From Calidifontibacillus erzurumensis (lineage in GTDB: Bacteria; Bacillota; Bacilli; Bacillales; Bacillaceae_J): 64,000 bases of DNA. The notes under the pieces are model-generated. The model ran no database searches and was not told the DNA's origin. It was given only the letters and a program-made list of their open reading frames with translations. Shown here piece after piece: positions 29,266 to 39,539 of this stretch. Each line of letters opens with the position of its first letter. Positions within the stretch are counted from its first letter, which is position 1. Location of the stretch: contig NZ_JABTTE010000001.1 of the NCBI RefSeq assembly GCF_013303125.1, positions 1-64,000 of the forward strand. The letters are read 5' to 3'. The position numbers and the translations under genes were made by a program.

Positions 29266-31530
29266 ATGGTGAAAAAAGGACGGATTGTGGCCTTTTTCTT
29301 AATCGTCCTGTTGTTAGGCAGTTTGATGGGTGCCACAACTGAAGGTATTTTAAAAAATATTAAATTAGGTCTTGACCTTCAAGGCGGCTTTGAAATTTTG
29401 TATGAGGTCGAGCCTATTAATAAAAATCAAAAAGTTGACCGCGATCTACTATTAAGTACAGTTAGCGCATTAAATAAAAGGGTCAACGTTTTAGGTGTAA
29501 GTGAACCAAATATTCAAATTGAAGGTGAAAATCGTATTCGCGTTCAGCTGGCTGGGGTCAACGATCAACAAAAAGCTCGGGAAATTTTATCGACCCAGGC
29601 CAAGCTTACGTTTAGAGATGTGTTTGACCAAGAGTTGTTAAGCGGGGCTGATTTAAAAGAGGGCGGTGCAGCCCAATCATTCGATGAAAATGGCAACCCA
29701 ATTGTAACACTTACTTTAAATGATGCTGATAAGTTTGGAGCAGTTACAAAACAAGTATTGAGCATGAAGCCGAACAACTTATTAGTCATTTGGCTCGACT
29801 TTGAAGAAGGTGTTGATTCATTTGCTGCTGAATCCCAAAAAGAGCCAGGACAGCAAAAATATTTATCAGCGGCAACAGTTGATGAAGTGCTCAATACGAA
29901 AAATGTAATGATTAGAGGGAATTTTACTGTAGAAGAAGCTAAACAATTAGCAGATCTTTTAAATGCAGGTTCCTTGCCAGTGGAATTGCATGAGATTTTC
30001 TCAACTTCCATTGGAGCGCAATTTGGTAAAAATGCATTAAATGAAACGATTTATGCTGGGATTATTGGTATTTTAATGATCTATGCATTTATGATTTTCT
30101 ATTACCGTTTCCCAGGAGTAATTGCTGTTATTACTCTAACAGTTTATATTTACTTAACTTTGCTTGTATTTGATTGGATGAATGCGGTCCTTACGTTGCC
30201 AGGTATTGCTGCTCTTATTCTTGGGGTGGGCATGGCAGTCGATGCAAATATCCTTACTGCAGAGCGGATTAAAGAAGAGTTGAAAACTGGTAAATCAGTG
30301 ATGGCTGCCTTTCGTGCAGGTAATGAACGTTCGTTTACGACAATATTTGATGCGAATATTACCACTTTAATTTCTGGAATTGTCTTATTTATTTATGGGA
30401 CAAGTTCTGTCAAAGGTTTTGCAACAGTATTAATTATTAGTATTTTAATTAGTTTCTTAACAGCCATTTACGGTTCAAGATGGCTCCTTGATTTATGGGT
30501 TAAAAGCCGTTTCCTAAATAATAAACCGGGTTGGTTTGGTGTCAAAAAACGTGATATCCGCGATATAAATGAAGTTGGGGATGAAACGTTTATTATTGAA
30601 AAACGTTTTGAAAAATTAGATTTTATTAAAATAAGGAAGCCATTCTTAATTGCTTCGGCTGCAACAGTTATTGCAGGCGTTATCGCTTTATTTACATTAG
30701 GATTGAACCTTGGCATCGATTTTGCCAGTGGTGCCCGTGTTGAAATTATGACAAATGACCAACAAGCGTTAACTAAAGAAGTGGTTGAACAAGATTTTGA
30801 AAAACTTGGATTTACACCAAAAGATATTACAATTGCCGGTGAAGATGGAAAACTTGCAATTGCAAGATTTATCGGAGAATTTTCCAAAGATGATATAACT
30901 AAAGTAAAAAGTTATTTTACAGAAAAATACGGAGTTGATCCAAATATTAGTACAGTTTCGCCGACTGTAGGAAAAGAAATTGCGAAAAATGCATTATTTG
31001 CAACCGCAATTGCAGCTATTGGAATTGTAATCTATGTTGCAATACGATTTGAGTTTTATTTTGGTTTTGCTTCCATTATAGGTGTATTATTTGCTGCCTT
31101 TTTTGTCATTGCCTTCTTTAGCTTTACGAAATTAGAGGTCGATTTAACGTATATTGCAGCTGTATTAACAATTGTTGGTTATTCGATCAATGATACAATC
31201 GTTACATTTGACCGGATCCGTGAAAATTTGAAACGGAGGAAAAAGCCGGTCCGCAACTTTGATGAATTGGCAAAAATAGTGAATAACAGTATTATTCAAA
31301 CGTTGGCACGTACAATTAATACAGTATTAACCGTCATTTTTGCTGCAATTGCACTATATATCTTTGGCGCAGAATCAATTAGAAATTTCTCATTGGCGTT
31401 ACTCATTGGTTTATTAGCAGGAACTTATGCGACAATATTTATTGCAGCTCAACTATGGTTAATTTGGGCAGCTAAAACAATTGGAAAACCGAAAAAGAAA
31501 AAAATAGTGGAACCAGACCTTGAGCCATAA
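29266..31530 (+). CDS. secDF: Protein translocase subunit SecDF (fused)
   Basis: SecDF uses the proton gradient to complete export through SecYEG. This is the fused Bacillus form, 754 aa with twelve membrane helices: SecD half (about 1-420, with LGLDLQGGFEILYEV and ALILGVGMAVDANILTAERI) and SecF half (about 445-754, with GLNLGIDFASGARVEI and VGYSINDTIVTFDRIRENL). Catalytic aspartates lie in these membrane motifs. The ATG at 29266 follows AGAAGGAGG. B. subtilis has yrvC/yrvD between secDF and recJ; here they are absent. Confidence 0.97.
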   Translation: MVKKGRIVAFFLIVLLLGSLMGATTEGILKNIKLGLDLQGGFEILYEVEPINKNQKVDRDLLLSTVSALNKRVNVLGVSEPNIQIEGENRIRVQLAGVNDQQKAREILSTQAKLTFRDVFDQELLSGADLKEGGAAQSFDENGNPIVTLTLNDADKFGAVTKQVLSMKPNNLLVIWLDFEEGVDSFAAESQKEPGQQKYLSAATVDEVLNTKNVMIRGNFTVEEAKQLADLLNAGSLPVELHEIFSTSIGAQFGKNALNETIYAGIIGILMIYAFMIFYYRFPGVIAVITLTVYIYLTLLVFDWMNAVLTLPGIAALILGVGMAVDANILTAERIKEELKTGKSVMAAFRAGNERSFTTIFDANITTLISGIVLFIYGTSSVKGFATVLIISILISFLTAIYGSRWLLDLWVKSRFLNNKPGWFGVKKRDIRDINEVGDETFIIEKRFEKLDFIKIRKPFLIASAATVIAGVIALFTLGLNLGIDFASGARVEIMTNDQQALTKEVVEQDFEKLGFTPKDITIAGEDGKLAIARFIGEFSKDDITKVKSYFTEKYGVDPNISTVSPTVGKEIAKNALFATAIAAIGIVIYVAIRFEFYFGFASIIGVLFAAFFVIAFFSFTKLEVDLTYIAAVLTIVGYSINDTIVTFDRIRENLKRRKKPVRNFDELAKIVNNSIIQTLARTINTVLTVIFAAIALYIFGAESIRNFSLALLIGLLAGTYATIFIAAQLWLIWAAKTIGKPKKKKIVEPDLEP

Positions 31531-31554
31531 GGTTAAAAATTAAAATGAATTCCA

Positions 31555-31583
31555 TTGCCACTTCCTTAAGCCTTTAGTATAAT
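31555..31583 (+). promoter_or_regulatory. recJ promoter nested in the secDF terminator
   Basis: TTGCCA (31555-31560), 17 bp, TATAAT (31578-31583). The -10 box lies in the loop of the terminator hairpin, so transcripts from here would begin near 31590, without the left arm. Confidence 0.6.
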
Positions 31584-31608
31584 GACGAGGTTAAGGAGTG
31601 GTTTTTTT
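31558..31608 (+). terminator. Terminator after secDF
   Basis: CCACTTCCTTAA (31558-31569) pairs with TTAAGGAGTGG (31591-31601, one bulge), followed by seven T. The right arm contains the recJ ribosome site AAGGAG. Confidence 0.75.
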
Positions 31609-33970
31609 GTTGCAATCAAAGATGCGTTGGATCATTCAAGAAAACGATCATACAATGATTGACCAGCTGGCAAGTGGACTTAGCATTTCGCCAATCGTTG
31701 CCAAGCTGTTAGTCAATAGAGGTATAGTGACGATAGAGCAAGCACGGTCTTTTTTAAATAAAGATGAGTCTTATTTTCATGACCCGTTTTTACTGGATGG
31801 AATGGATGAAGCTATTCAAAGAATTGAACAAGCGATTAAGAACAATGAAAAAATTCTTGTCTATGGAGATTATGACGCTGACGGAGTTTCAAGTACAGCT
31901 GTTATGGTAAGTGCCCTTCAAGAAAAGGGGGCAAATGTTGATTTTTACATACCGAACCGATTTAGTGAAGGGTATGGTCCGAATGAAGCAGCATTTCGAT
32001 GGGCAAAAAGTGCCGGATACGACGTAATAATTACAGTGGATACAGGGATTTCAGCCCTTCAAGAAGCTAAAATCGCTAAAGAACTTGGCATTGATCTTAT
32101 CATTACTGACCACCATGAAATTCCCCCGGAGCTTCCGGAAGCACTTGCCATTATTCATCCACGTAAACCAGGAAGCCAGTATCCTTTTGGTGAATTGGCT
32201 GGAGTAGGTGTAGCGTTTAAAGTTGCACATGCTCTCTTAGGTACCTTGCCGCGTCACCTTCTCGCATTTGCTGCTATTGGCACCATTGCTGACCTTGTAC
32301 CGCTAAAGGATGAAAACAGGATCATAGCAAGCCTAGGGATTAAAGCTATTAGGAATACGACGAATCCTGGATTAAGAGCACTCATTAAAGTATCTGGTTA
32401 TGAAGATAAAGAAATCAACGAAGAAACCATCGGCTTTGTAATCGGTCCACGGATAAATGCTGTTGGCCGATTAGGGTCCGCTGATCCTGCCGTTCATTTA
32501 TTGATGACAGATTCGGTTGAAGAAGCCGAAATGATTGCTCAAGAAATCGATGATATTAATCGTGACCGGCAAGCATTGGTAAATGAAATAACCGAAGAGG
32601 CAATCAACGAAGTTGAAAGCCGTTTTCCTCCTGATGAAAATAAAGTGCTCGTCCTTGCAAGAGAAGGTTGGAATCCAGGGGTAATAGGAATTGTTGCTTC
32701 TAGAATCGTTGAAAAATATTGCCGACCAACGATTGTTCTTAGCATCGACCATGAAAAGGGCGTTGCCAAAGGGTCAGCAAGAAGCATACCAGCATTTGAT
32801 TTATTTGAAAACCTTTCGAAGTGTCGAGATATTTTGCCTCATTTTGGAGGGCATGCAATGGCTGCTGGTATGACATTGAAAATTGAAGATATTGATCAAT
32901 TGCGTGAACGTCTTAATCATTTCGCAAGCAGCCAATTAACAGAAGAAGACTTTATTCCGATGATGAACGTCGATTTGCGATGTAAGATTGATGATATTAG
33001 TGTGGCAACGATAGAAGAAATGGAATTGCTCGCTCCATTTGGTGTTGGCAATCCAAAGCCAGTCATTTGTTTGGAAGATGTTTCACTGCAACAAATTCGA
33101 AAAATCGGAAGTCAAATGAATCATTTGAAAATGATTTTGGAAAAAGACGGACAAGTATTAGATGCTATAGGCTTTGGATGCGGTTATTTAGCAGATGAGA
33201 TTTCACCTTTATCAAGAATAAAAGTGGTTGGTGAGCTTTCCATTAATGAATGGAATGGTTTCAGGAAGCCGCAATTTATGCTGAAGGATGCAGCAGTGGA
33301 TGATTGGCAACTGTTTGACTTGCGCGGTAAAAAAGAGATTAAACAATATTTCCAAGGGAATGATTTGAGTAAATTTGTAATGATCGCTTTTAGAGAGAAG
33401 ACGATTACTCGTTTAAAGTTAGAAAGTTTAATGGAGCATATTGTGTTCATAGAAAGTGAGCAATGCTTAAAGAAAGTAGAGCGAAAAAAGAAATCTCTCG
33501 TCTTACTAGATTTGCCTTATGAATCTTTCATATTAAAAAAACTGTTGCGTGAAATTTCGCCTGAGCGAATTTATGCCATATTTGACCATGATGAAGAGCA
33601 TTTTTTTAGAACATTACCAACTCGCGATCATTTTAAATGGTATTATAGTTTTTTAATGAAGCAGCAGCCGTTCTATTTGGAAAAATATGCTCACGTTCTT
33701 TCTAGAAAAAAAGGCTGGCATGAAGAAACAATTCATTTTATGACACAGGTGTTTTTTGAATTGGAATTTGTTAAAATAGAAGATGGTTTCATAAAATTAG
33801 TAGAAAATCCGGCCAAGAAGTCTTTCGAAAGTTCAAAAACATTTATTCGAAAGCAAGAACTGCTTCAAATGGAAAAGGACCTTATTTACTCTTCTTTTCA
33901 ATCATTAAAAATGTGGTTTGACCAAATTATGAATACGTCCTGCAAACAAGAGGAGGAAATCATTTTATGA
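31607..33970 (+). CDS. recJ: Single-stranded-DNA-specific exonuclease RecJ
   Basis: RecJ degrades single-stranded DNA 5' to 3' in recombination and mismatch repair. The 787-aa protein has the DHH-family motifs [15 protein letters not shown] (about 89-103), [13 protein letters not shown] and GHAMAAGM, then the OB fold and the C-terminal extension seen in Bacillus RecJ. The start chosen is TTG at 31607, which gives MLQSKMRW like the B. subtilis protein and a good distance from AAGGAG at 31593. GTG 31598 overlaps that site; TTG 31610 is an alternative. The stop overlaps the apt start (ATGA). Confidence 0.93.
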   Translation: MLQSKMRWIIQENDHTMIDQLASGLSISPIVAKLLVNRGIVTIEQARSFLNKDESYFHDPFLLDGMDEAIQRIEQAIKNNEKILVYGDYDADGVSSTAVMVSALQEKGANVDFYIPNRFSEGYGPNEAAFRWAKSAGYDVIITVDTGISALQEAKIAKELGIDLIITDHHEIPPELPEALAIIHPRKPGSQYPFGELAGVGVAFKVAHALLGTLPRHLLAFAAIGTIADLVPLKDENRIIASLGIKAIRNTTNPGLRALIKVSGYEDKEINEETIGFVIGPRINAVGRLGSADPAVHLLMTDSVEEAEMIAQEIDDINRDRQALVNEITEEAINEVESRFPPDENKVLVLAREGWNPGVIGIVASRIVEKYCRPTIVLSIDHEKGVAKGSARSIPAFDLFENLSKCRDILPHFGGHAMAAGMTLKIEDIDQLRERLNHFASSQLTEEDFIPMMNVDLRCKIDDISVATIEEMELLAPFGVGNPKPVICLEDVSLQQIRKIGSQMNHLKMILEKDGQVLDAIGFGCGYLADEISPLSRIKVVGELSINEWNGFRKPQFMLKDAAVDDWQLFDLRGKKEIKQYFQGNDLSKFVMIAFREKTITRLKLESLMEHIVFIESEQCLKKVERKKKSLVLLDLPYESFILKKLLREISPERIYAIFDHDEEHFFRTLPTRDHFKWYYSFLMKQQPFYLEKYAHVLSRKKGWHEETIHFMTQVFFELEFVKIEDGFIKLVENPAKKSFESSKTFIRKQELLQMEKDLIYSSFQSLKMWFDQIMNTSCKQEEEIIL

Positions 33971-34479
33971 ATTACAAAGATTATATTGCGATTGTCCCTG
34001 ACTGGCCAAAAAAAGGTATACAATTTAAAGATATTACACCTTTAATGGATAATGGGAAAGTTTTTAAAAGTGCGATTGACGAAATTGTTGCTTTTGCAAG
34101 GGAAAAAAATGTTGACCTCGTTGTCGGTCCAGAAGCACGTGGATTTATCGTCGGTTGTCCTGTTGCCTATGCATTAGGTGTCGGTTTCGCACCTGTAAGA
34201 AAAGAAGGGAAGCTTCCTAGAGAAGTCATTCGCGTTGAATATGGTCTTGAATATGGAAAAGATACTTTAACAATGCATAAAGATGCTATTAAACCAGGGC
34301 AGCGTGTGTTAATTATTGATGACTTGTTAGCTACAGGTGGAACGATGGGTGCATCAATTAAACTTGTGGAGCAGCTTGGTGGTATTGTCGTTGGTCTCGC
34401 GTTTTTAGTAGAATTAACTTATTTAAATGGTCGCGAAAAACTAAAAGGTTACGATGTTTTAACATTGATGCAATACTAA
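33967..34479 (+). CDS. apt: Adenine phosphoribosyltransferase
   Basis: Apt salvages adenine with PRPP to AMP. The 170-aa protein has the PRPP-binding motif [13 protein letters not shown] (about 119-131), GPEARGF and the adenine-side VRKEGKLP loop. Its start overlaps the recJ stop by four bases, implying coupling. A terminator follows, then relA. Confidence 0.97.
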   Translation: MNYKDYIAIVPDWPKKGIQFKDITPLMDNGKVFKSAIDEIVAFAREKNVDLVVGPEARGFIVGCPVAYALGVGFAPVRKEGKLPREVIRVEYGLEYGKDTLTMHKDAIKPGQRVLIIDDLLATGGTMGASIKLVEQLGGIVVGLAFLVELTYLNGREKLKGYDVLTLMQY

Positions 34480-34488
34480 GTTTAAAAG

Positions 34489-34518
34489 GAGTGCTCGCTT
34501 TAGGGCGCTCTTTATTTT
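34489..34518 (+). terminator. Terminator after apt
   Basis: GAGTGCTC (34489-34496) pairs with GGGCGCTC (34503-34510) using two G-U pairs, followed by a T-rich tail. Confidence 0.7.
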
Positions 34519-34610
34519 TATTGCTGAAATTTTTTCATATTACTTTACATTATGCGAATCTTTCATGATAATAAATTATTAAGGTATCTATTCGGAATGT
34601 ATATTGGGTC

Positions 34611-34665
34611 AATCACCCTACGCCTAAATGCGGGGGCATCCTTGACTAATTATAGGTGATTTTTT
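34611..34665 (+). promoter_or_regulatory. relA leader hairpin covering the ribosome site
   Basis: AATCACCCTA (34611-34620) can pair with TAGGTGATT (34653-34661, one bulged C), followed by T-run and the relA ATG. The right arm contains the relA Shine-Dalgarno AGGTGA. It could limit translation or act as terminator. Confidence 0.45.
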
Positions 34666-36867
34666 ATGGCTAATGAACAAGTACTAACAATTGAACAAGT
34701 TTTAGACAAAGTAAGAAGCTATTTACCTGAAGAAGATGTACAATTTATTGAGGCTGCTTATAAGTTTGCTGAAAATGCTCATCGTGACCAGTATCGCAAG
34801 TCAGGCGAACCATATATCATCCATCCAATTCAAGTGGCTGGAATTCTTGCGGATTTGGAAATGGATCCTGTCACGGTCGCTGCTGGATTTCTGCACGATG
34901 TAGTTGAAGATACAGATGTTACTCTTGAAGACTTAGAAAATGCCTTTAATAAAGAAGTGGCAATGTTAGTCGATGGGGTAACGAAGCTTGGAAAAATTAA
35001 ATATAAATCGAAGGAAGCTCAGCAAGCGGAAAATCACCGAAAAATGTTTATTGCTATGGCTCAAGATATTCGGGTTATCTTAATTAAGCTTGCTGACCGG
35101 CTTCATAATATGAGGACGCTTAAACATTTGCCGCCTGAAAAACAAAGAAGAATTTCAAATGAAACTCTTGAAATTTTTGCTCCCCTAGCTCATCGTCTTG
35201 GTATTTCGACAATCAAATGGGAGCTTGAAGATACGGCATTACGATATTTGAATCCGCAGCAGTATTACCGCATTGTCAATTTGATGAAAAACAAGCGGGC
35301 AGAACGTGAAAACCAAGTAAAAGAAGTAATTGCCGAAATCCGCAAACGACTGGATGAAGTTGGCCTGAAAGCTGATATCTCGGGGCGCCCTAAGCATATT
35401 TACAGCATTTATCGAAAGATGGTTAAGCAAAATAAGCAATTTAATGAAATTTATGACTTGCTTGCTGTACGAGTATTAGTTGAAAGCATTAAAGATTGTT
35501 ATGCTGTTTTGGGTGTTATTCATACCTGTTGGAAGCCGATGCCAGGCCGCTTTAAAGATTATATTGCAATGCCGAAAGCAAACATGTATCAATCGTTGCA
35601 CACGACAGTAATCGGTCCAAAAGGAGACCCGCTCGAAGTGCAAATTCGTACGTATGAAATGCATCAAATTGCAGAATATGGAATTGCTGCCCATTGGGCG
35701 TATAAAGAAGGAAAACAAATTTCTGAAAATCAAGAAAATCTTCAAGAAAAGCTCACATGGTTTAGAGAAATTCTCGAGTGGCAGCAAGATACGAATGATG
35801 CTGAAGAGTTTATGGAATCGTTGAAAATCGATTTGTTTTCCGATATGGTGTTCGTTTTTACACCGAAAGGCGATGTCTTTGAATTGCCTAAAGGTTCCGT
35901 TCCGATCGATTTTGCGTACCGGGTTCATACCGAAATTGGGAATAAAACGATTGGTGCTAAAGTAAACGGGAAAATGGTTCCGTTGGATTATGAACTACAA
36001 ACGGGTGACATCGTTGAAATTTTAACGTCAAAACAATCTTTTGGACCTTCTCAAGATTGGATAAAAATTGCACAGACTTCCCAAGCGAAAAATAAAATAC
36101 GCCAGTTTTTCAAAAAGCAGCGTCGTGAAGAAAATGTTGAAAAAGGACGAGAACTTGTTGAGAAAGAAATTTTAAAACATGATATTGAACCGAAAGAAGT
36201 TTTGACAGCTGAAAACTTACAGCGTGTGGCTGAAAAATTTAATTTTGCAAATGTAGAAGATATGTATGCGGCTGTTGGATATAACGGAATTACTGCAGCT
36301 CAAATCGCAACTAGATTAACGGAAAAAATCCGTAGGAAAAAAGGGCAGGAACAACTGGAAGAATCGTTGTTAAAAGCTGTAGCAGAAGTGAAAAGTATTC
36401 CTCCGAAAAAGAAAAAAGATACAGGTGTTGTCGTTAAAGGTGTCGATAATTTGCTTGTAAGGTTATCGAAATGTTGCAACCCTGTACCTGGAGATGATAT
36501 CATCGGCTTTATCACGAAAGGGAGAGGAGTCTCTGTTCACCGCGCTAACTGTCCAAATATTCATTCGGAAGAAGCGAAGGAAAGACTTCTCCCTGTTGAA
36601 TGGGAAGGCGGGGGAGAAGATGGCAAAACATATAATGTTGATATAGAAATTACCGGATTTGACCGCCGCGGTCTTTTAAATGAAGTGTTGCAAGCGGTAA
36701 ATGAAGCAAAAACAAATATTACAGCTGTATCTGGTCGTACGGACCGTAATAAGATGGTAACGATTCACATTTCAATTCCAATTCATAATATTAACCATTT
36801 ACAAAAAATAGCCGATCGAATAAAACAAATTCCTGATATTTATTCTGTCCGAAGATTGATGCAATAA
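34666..36867 (+). CDS. relA: Bifunctional (p)ppGpp synthetase/hydrolase RelA
   Basis: The main stringent-response enzyme: it makes pppGpp from GTP on stalled ribosomes and hydrolyses it. The 733-aa Rel protein has the HD hydrolase domain (about 30-200, [24 protein letters not shown]), the synthetase domain (about 240-350, [23 protein letters not shown]), TGS (about 395-455, [16 protein letters not shown]), a zinc-finger region ([11 protein letters not shown]) and a C-terminal ACT domain. The HD motif is intact, so both activities are expected. It stands between apt and dtd as in B. subtilis. Confidence 0.97.
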   Translation: MANEQVLTIEQVLDKVRSYLPEEDVQFIEAAYKFAENAHRDQYRKSGEPYIIHPIQVAGILADLEMDPVTVAAGFLHDVVEDTDVTLEDLENAFNKEVAMLVDGVTKLGKIKYKSKEAQQAENHRKMFIAMAQDIRVILIKLADRLHNMRTLKHLPPEKQRRISNETLEIFAPLAHRLGISTIKWELEDTALRYLNPQQYYRIVNLMKNKRAERENQVKEVIAEIRKRLDEVGLKADISGRPKHIYSIYRKMVKQNKQFNEIYDLLAVRVLVESIKDCYAVLGVIHTCWKPMPGRFKDYIAMPKANMYQSLHTTVIGPKGDPLEVQIRTYEMHQIAEYGIAAHWAYKEGKQISENQENLQEKLTWFREILEWQQDTNDAEEFMESLKIDLFSDMVFVFTPKGDVFELPKGSVPIDFAYRVHTEIGNKTIGAKVNGKMVPLDYELQTGDIVEILTSKQSFGPSQDWIKIAQTSQAKNKIRQFFKKQRREENVEKGRELVEKEILKHDIEPKEVLTAENLQRVAEKFNFANVEDMYAAVGYNGITAAQIATRLTEKIRRKKGQEQLEESLLKAVAEVKSIPPKKKKDTGVVVKGVDNLLVRLSKCCNPVPGDDIIGFITKGRGVSVHRANCPNIHSEEAKERLLPVEWEGGGEDGKTYNVDIEITGFDRRGLLNEVLQAVNEAKTNITAVSGRTDRNKMVTIHISIPIHNINHLQKIADRIKQIPDIYSVRRLMQ

Positions 36868-36907
36868 AATTTCTGTTATGAATTAAATCCTATACATTAT
36901 TACAAAA

Positions 36908-36940
36908 AGGCGGCCTGCGTCAACAGTGGCTGCTTTTTTC
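36908..36940 (+). terminator. Terminator after relA
   Basis: AGGCGGCC (36908-36915) pairs with GGCTGCTT (36928-36935) with two G-U pairs, followed by T-run. Confidence 0.65.
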
Positions 36941-36978
36941 TTAGGAATTGCACGTTTATTCAAGGAGTTGAAATAGTA

Positions 36979-37419
36979 ATGAAAGTAGTCGTACAAAGGT
37001 CAAAAGAAGCGAATGTGAAAGTAGATGATAAAATTGTTGGACAAATTCAATCAGGATTGGTGCTTTTAGTTGGCATTACACATACTGATACGATAGACGA
37101 TGTTCGATATATGGCTGATAAAATTGTAAATCTTCGTATTTTTGAAGATGAAGAAGGGAAAATGAATCGTTCTTTGCTTGATGTAGGTGGAGAAATATTA
37201 TCTATTTCCCAGTTTACTTTATATGGTGATTGCCGAAAGGGAAGAAGGCCAAATTTTATGGAAGCGGCAAAACCAGATTATGCAAAACAGCTTTACGATC
37301 AATTTAACGAAGTGCTTCGTGCCAAAGGCATTTCGGTTGAAACAGGGCAATTTGGTGCGATGATGGATGTTAGTTTAACAAATGATGGTCCCGTAACTCT
37401 CATTGTTGAAAGTAAGTAA
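36979..37419 (+). CDS. dtd: D-aminoacyl-tRNA deacylase
   Basis: Dtd hydrolyses D-amino acids from mischarged tRNA. The 146-aa protein has the cross-subunit motifs [17 protein letters not shown] and the late [11 protein letters not shown] containing the conserved Gly-Pro. ATG start behind AAGGAG. It follows relA after its terminator. The amidase gene that comes next in B. subtilis is missing here. Confidence 0.96.
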   Translation: MKVVVQRSKEANVKVDDKIVGQIQSGLVLLVGITHTDTIDDVRYMADKIVNLRIFEDEEGKMNRSLLDVGGEILSISQFTLYGDCRKGRRPNFMEAAKPDYAKQLYDQFNEVLRAKGISVETGQFGAMMDVSLTNDGPVTLIVESK

Positions 37420-37533
37420 AATTGATTGCAATGGCAAAATGAATCCCATCTTTCTTTTCCACATTATGAAAATCATGAACTTTTTTGGGCATACTAGTAA
37501 AAGTTAATAATGCTCGGGAAAGGAAAGATGAAG

Positions 37534-37707
37534 ATGCGCCATAGTGCAAAAGGGGAAATAACAACAAATCCCGTCAACCAATTGTTCGGAATTGATTTTC
37601 ATGATCTAATCCAGCAGGAAAACACATCGGCTTATATGGAAATTCAAGAGTTTGGTGTTTCCTTGCAAACGGTAAAAAATTTTAAAAAGAAAATGGAACG
37701 AAATTAA
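37534..37707 (+). CDS. yrzK: Small YrzK-like protein
   Basis: A 57-aa protein (starting MRHSAKGEITTNPVNQLFGI, ending GVSLQTVKNFKKKMERN) whose C-terminal segment looks like a sigma-factor region-4 type helix. Its place between dtd and hisS and its size match B. subtilis YrzK, of unknown function. ATGs at 37510 and 37528 are also in frame; AAAGGA at 37519-37524 favours 37534. A CATACTA box at 37490-37496 resembles sporulation -10 boxes, without a clear -35. Confidence 0.65.
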   Translation: MRHSAKGEITTNPVNQLFGIDFHDLIQQENTSAYMEIQEFGVSLQTVKNFKKKMERN

Positions 37708-37741
37708 TACCTTTGTTTGTTCAAATATGATTATGAACCTC

Positions 37742-37770
37742 TTGACAAGGGAGGATTCTATCCGTAACAT
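37742..37770 (+). promoter_or_regulatory. Promoter of hisS-aspS T-box leader
   Basis: TTGACA (37742-37747), 17 bp, TAACAT (37765-37770). Confidence 0.7.
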
Positions 37771-37776
37771 AGAAGT

Positions 37777-38117
37777 CAATGTGAAAAATATTGTCGAAAG
37801 AATTTTTTCTATAAAATTAATCGGCTTATCAATATAAAAAGTTAATAAAGGAACCGATAATGGAGAGAAGTAATTAAGAATACACATGGCCAGAGAGGAA
37901 ATGCCGTAGGCTGGAAGCATTTCTCCATGATGACTTAATGAAAAACACTCAGGAGGTTCCGCTCCGAAAAAACTTGCTTTTAGTAGGAGTTGGACGTAAT
38001 CAGGCGTTAACTGATGAAAGGGGAAGCAGTATTCAGCAAAGCTATTGCTTCAACTAGGGTGGCACCACGGGAATAAACTCTCGTCCCTACAATTTCGTAG
38101 GGATGGGAGTTTTTTTG
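37777..38117 (+). promoter_or_regulatory. T-box leader of hisS-aspS
   Basis: The leader has a Stem I closed by GGAACC/GGTTCC, an AGTA...GAA loop-E pair in the specifier loop, the T-box sequence AGGGTGGCACCACGGG (38056-38071) and a terminator (about 38077-38116) with T-run. In the specifier loop the sequence is GAAAAACACTC (37940-37950). Counting one base after GAA, as in the alaS leader here, the triplet is AAC (37944-37946, Asn); CAC (His) overlaps it at 37946-37948. The tRNA-end-binding TGGC expects discriminator G, as in tRNA-Asn or Asp, not the C of bacterial tRNA-His. Confidence 0.9.
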
Positions 38118-38235
38118 TTACATAGTTTAGTGCTTTGTAATGGAAATCAACAAAATGTTTTTTAAAGTCACGATTTTAGAAAAAACAGCGCATGTCTTTA
38201 GCCGAGTGCTTTTTAAGAATAGGAGGTTAAGAAAA

Positions 38236-39504
38236 ATGGCAATTCATATTCCACGCGGAACGCAAGATATTTTGCCAGGTGTAGTTGAACAATGGCAATA
38301 TGTCGAGCAAAAAATGAGAGAATTGTGCAAACGGTATAATTATAGCGAAATTCGAACGCCTATATTTGAGCAAACAGAACTTTTTCAGCGAGGAGTAGGC
38401 GAAACAACAGATATTGTTCAAAAAGAAATGTACACATTTGAAGATCGCGGCGGCCGTAGTATGACGTTAAGACCAGAGGGAACGGCTCCAACAGTTCGTT
38501 CTTATGTTGAACATAAAATGTATAGCAACCCAAATCAACCTACAAAACTTTTTTATATTGGGCCAATGTTCCGCTATGAGCGCCCACAAGCTGGCCGCTA
38601 TCGTCAATTCGTACAATTTGGTGTAGAAGCGCTTGGCAGCAATGATCCAGCTATCGATGCAGAAGTCATTGCGTTGGCGCTTGATGTATACAGGGAGTTA
38701 GGATTAAAACAATTAAAATTAGTTATTAACAGCTTAGGAGATATTGAAAGCCGCAAAGAACATAGAGAGGCATTAATTGCTCACTTTAAGCCGCGGATCG
38801 GCGAATTTTGTTCAGACTGCCAAAACCGGCTTGAAAAAAATCCGATGCGTATTCTTGATTGCAAAAAAGACCGCGACCATGAGCTTATGCATACAGCGCC
38901 ACCAATTATTGATTATTTAAATGAAGAATCGCGAAACTTTTTTGAAAAAGTGAAAACGTACTTAACGGAAATGGGCATCGAGTATGAAGTCGATCCTCGC
39001 CTTGTCCGTGGACTTGATTATTACAACCACACAGCATTTGAAATTATGAGTAATGCTGAAGGATTTGGGGCCATTACAACATTGATGGGGGGCGGCCGTT
39101 ACAATGGTTTAGTTGAAGAAATTGGAGGTCCGCCGACACCGGGAATCGGTTTTGCCCTTAGTATTGAAAGATTGTTGCTAGCATTGGGCGCTGAAGGAGT
39201 AACCCTGCCGGTTGAAAATAAGCTGGACTGCTACATCGTTGCCCTAGGAGAAAGAGCAAAAGATAAAGCAGCTTCACTATTGTACGAACTAAGAAAAGCA
39301 GGATTTAGCGCAGATAAAGATTATTTAGATCGAAAATTAAAAGCTCAATTTAAGGCCGCTGATCGCTTAAACGTGAAATATGTTGCTGTGCTTGGAGAAG
39401 ATGAATTAGAGAAAAACGTAATCAATGTTAAAAACATGGAAACAGGCAATCAAGAAGAAGTACGTATAGATTTCTTAATAGAATACTTACTTGAAAGAAA
39501 ATAA
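38236..39504 (+). CDS. hisS: Histidyl-tRNA synthetase
   Basis: Class II synthetase charging tRNA-His. The 422-aa protein begins [15 protein letters not shown] and has motif 2 ([18 protein letters not shown]), the HisA signature [14 protein letters not shown] and motif 3 GGGRYNGLV ... [12 protein letters not shown], then the anticodon-binding domain (about 328-422). The ATG at 38236 follows AGGAGGTT; upstream in-frame ATGs lie right after the T-box terminator. It forms an operon with aspS, 35 bases on, so T-box control applies to both. Confidence 0.97.
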   Translation: MAIHIPRGTQDILPGVVEQWQYVEQKMRELCKRYNYSEIRTPIFEQTELFQRGVGETTDIVQKEMYTFEDRGGRSMTLRPEGTAPTVRSYVEHKMYSNPNQPTKLFYIGPMFRYERPQAGRYRQFVQFGVEALGSNDPAIDAEVIALALDVYRELGLKQLKLVINSLGDIESRKEHREALIAHFKPRIGEFCSDCQNRLEKNPMRILDCKKDRDHELMHTAPPIIDYLNEESRNFFEKVKTYLTEMGIEYEVDPRLVRGLDYYNHTAFEIMSNAEGFGAITTLMGGGRYNGLVEEIGGPPTPGIGFALSIERLLLALGAEGVTLPVENKLDCYIVALGERAKDKAASLLYELRKAGFSADKDYLDRKLKAQFKAADRLNVKYVAVLGEDELEKNVINVKNMETGNQEEVRIDFLIEYLLERK

Positions 39505-39539
39505 CAATCATTTAAACACTATGTGGGAGGAAATGAGAC

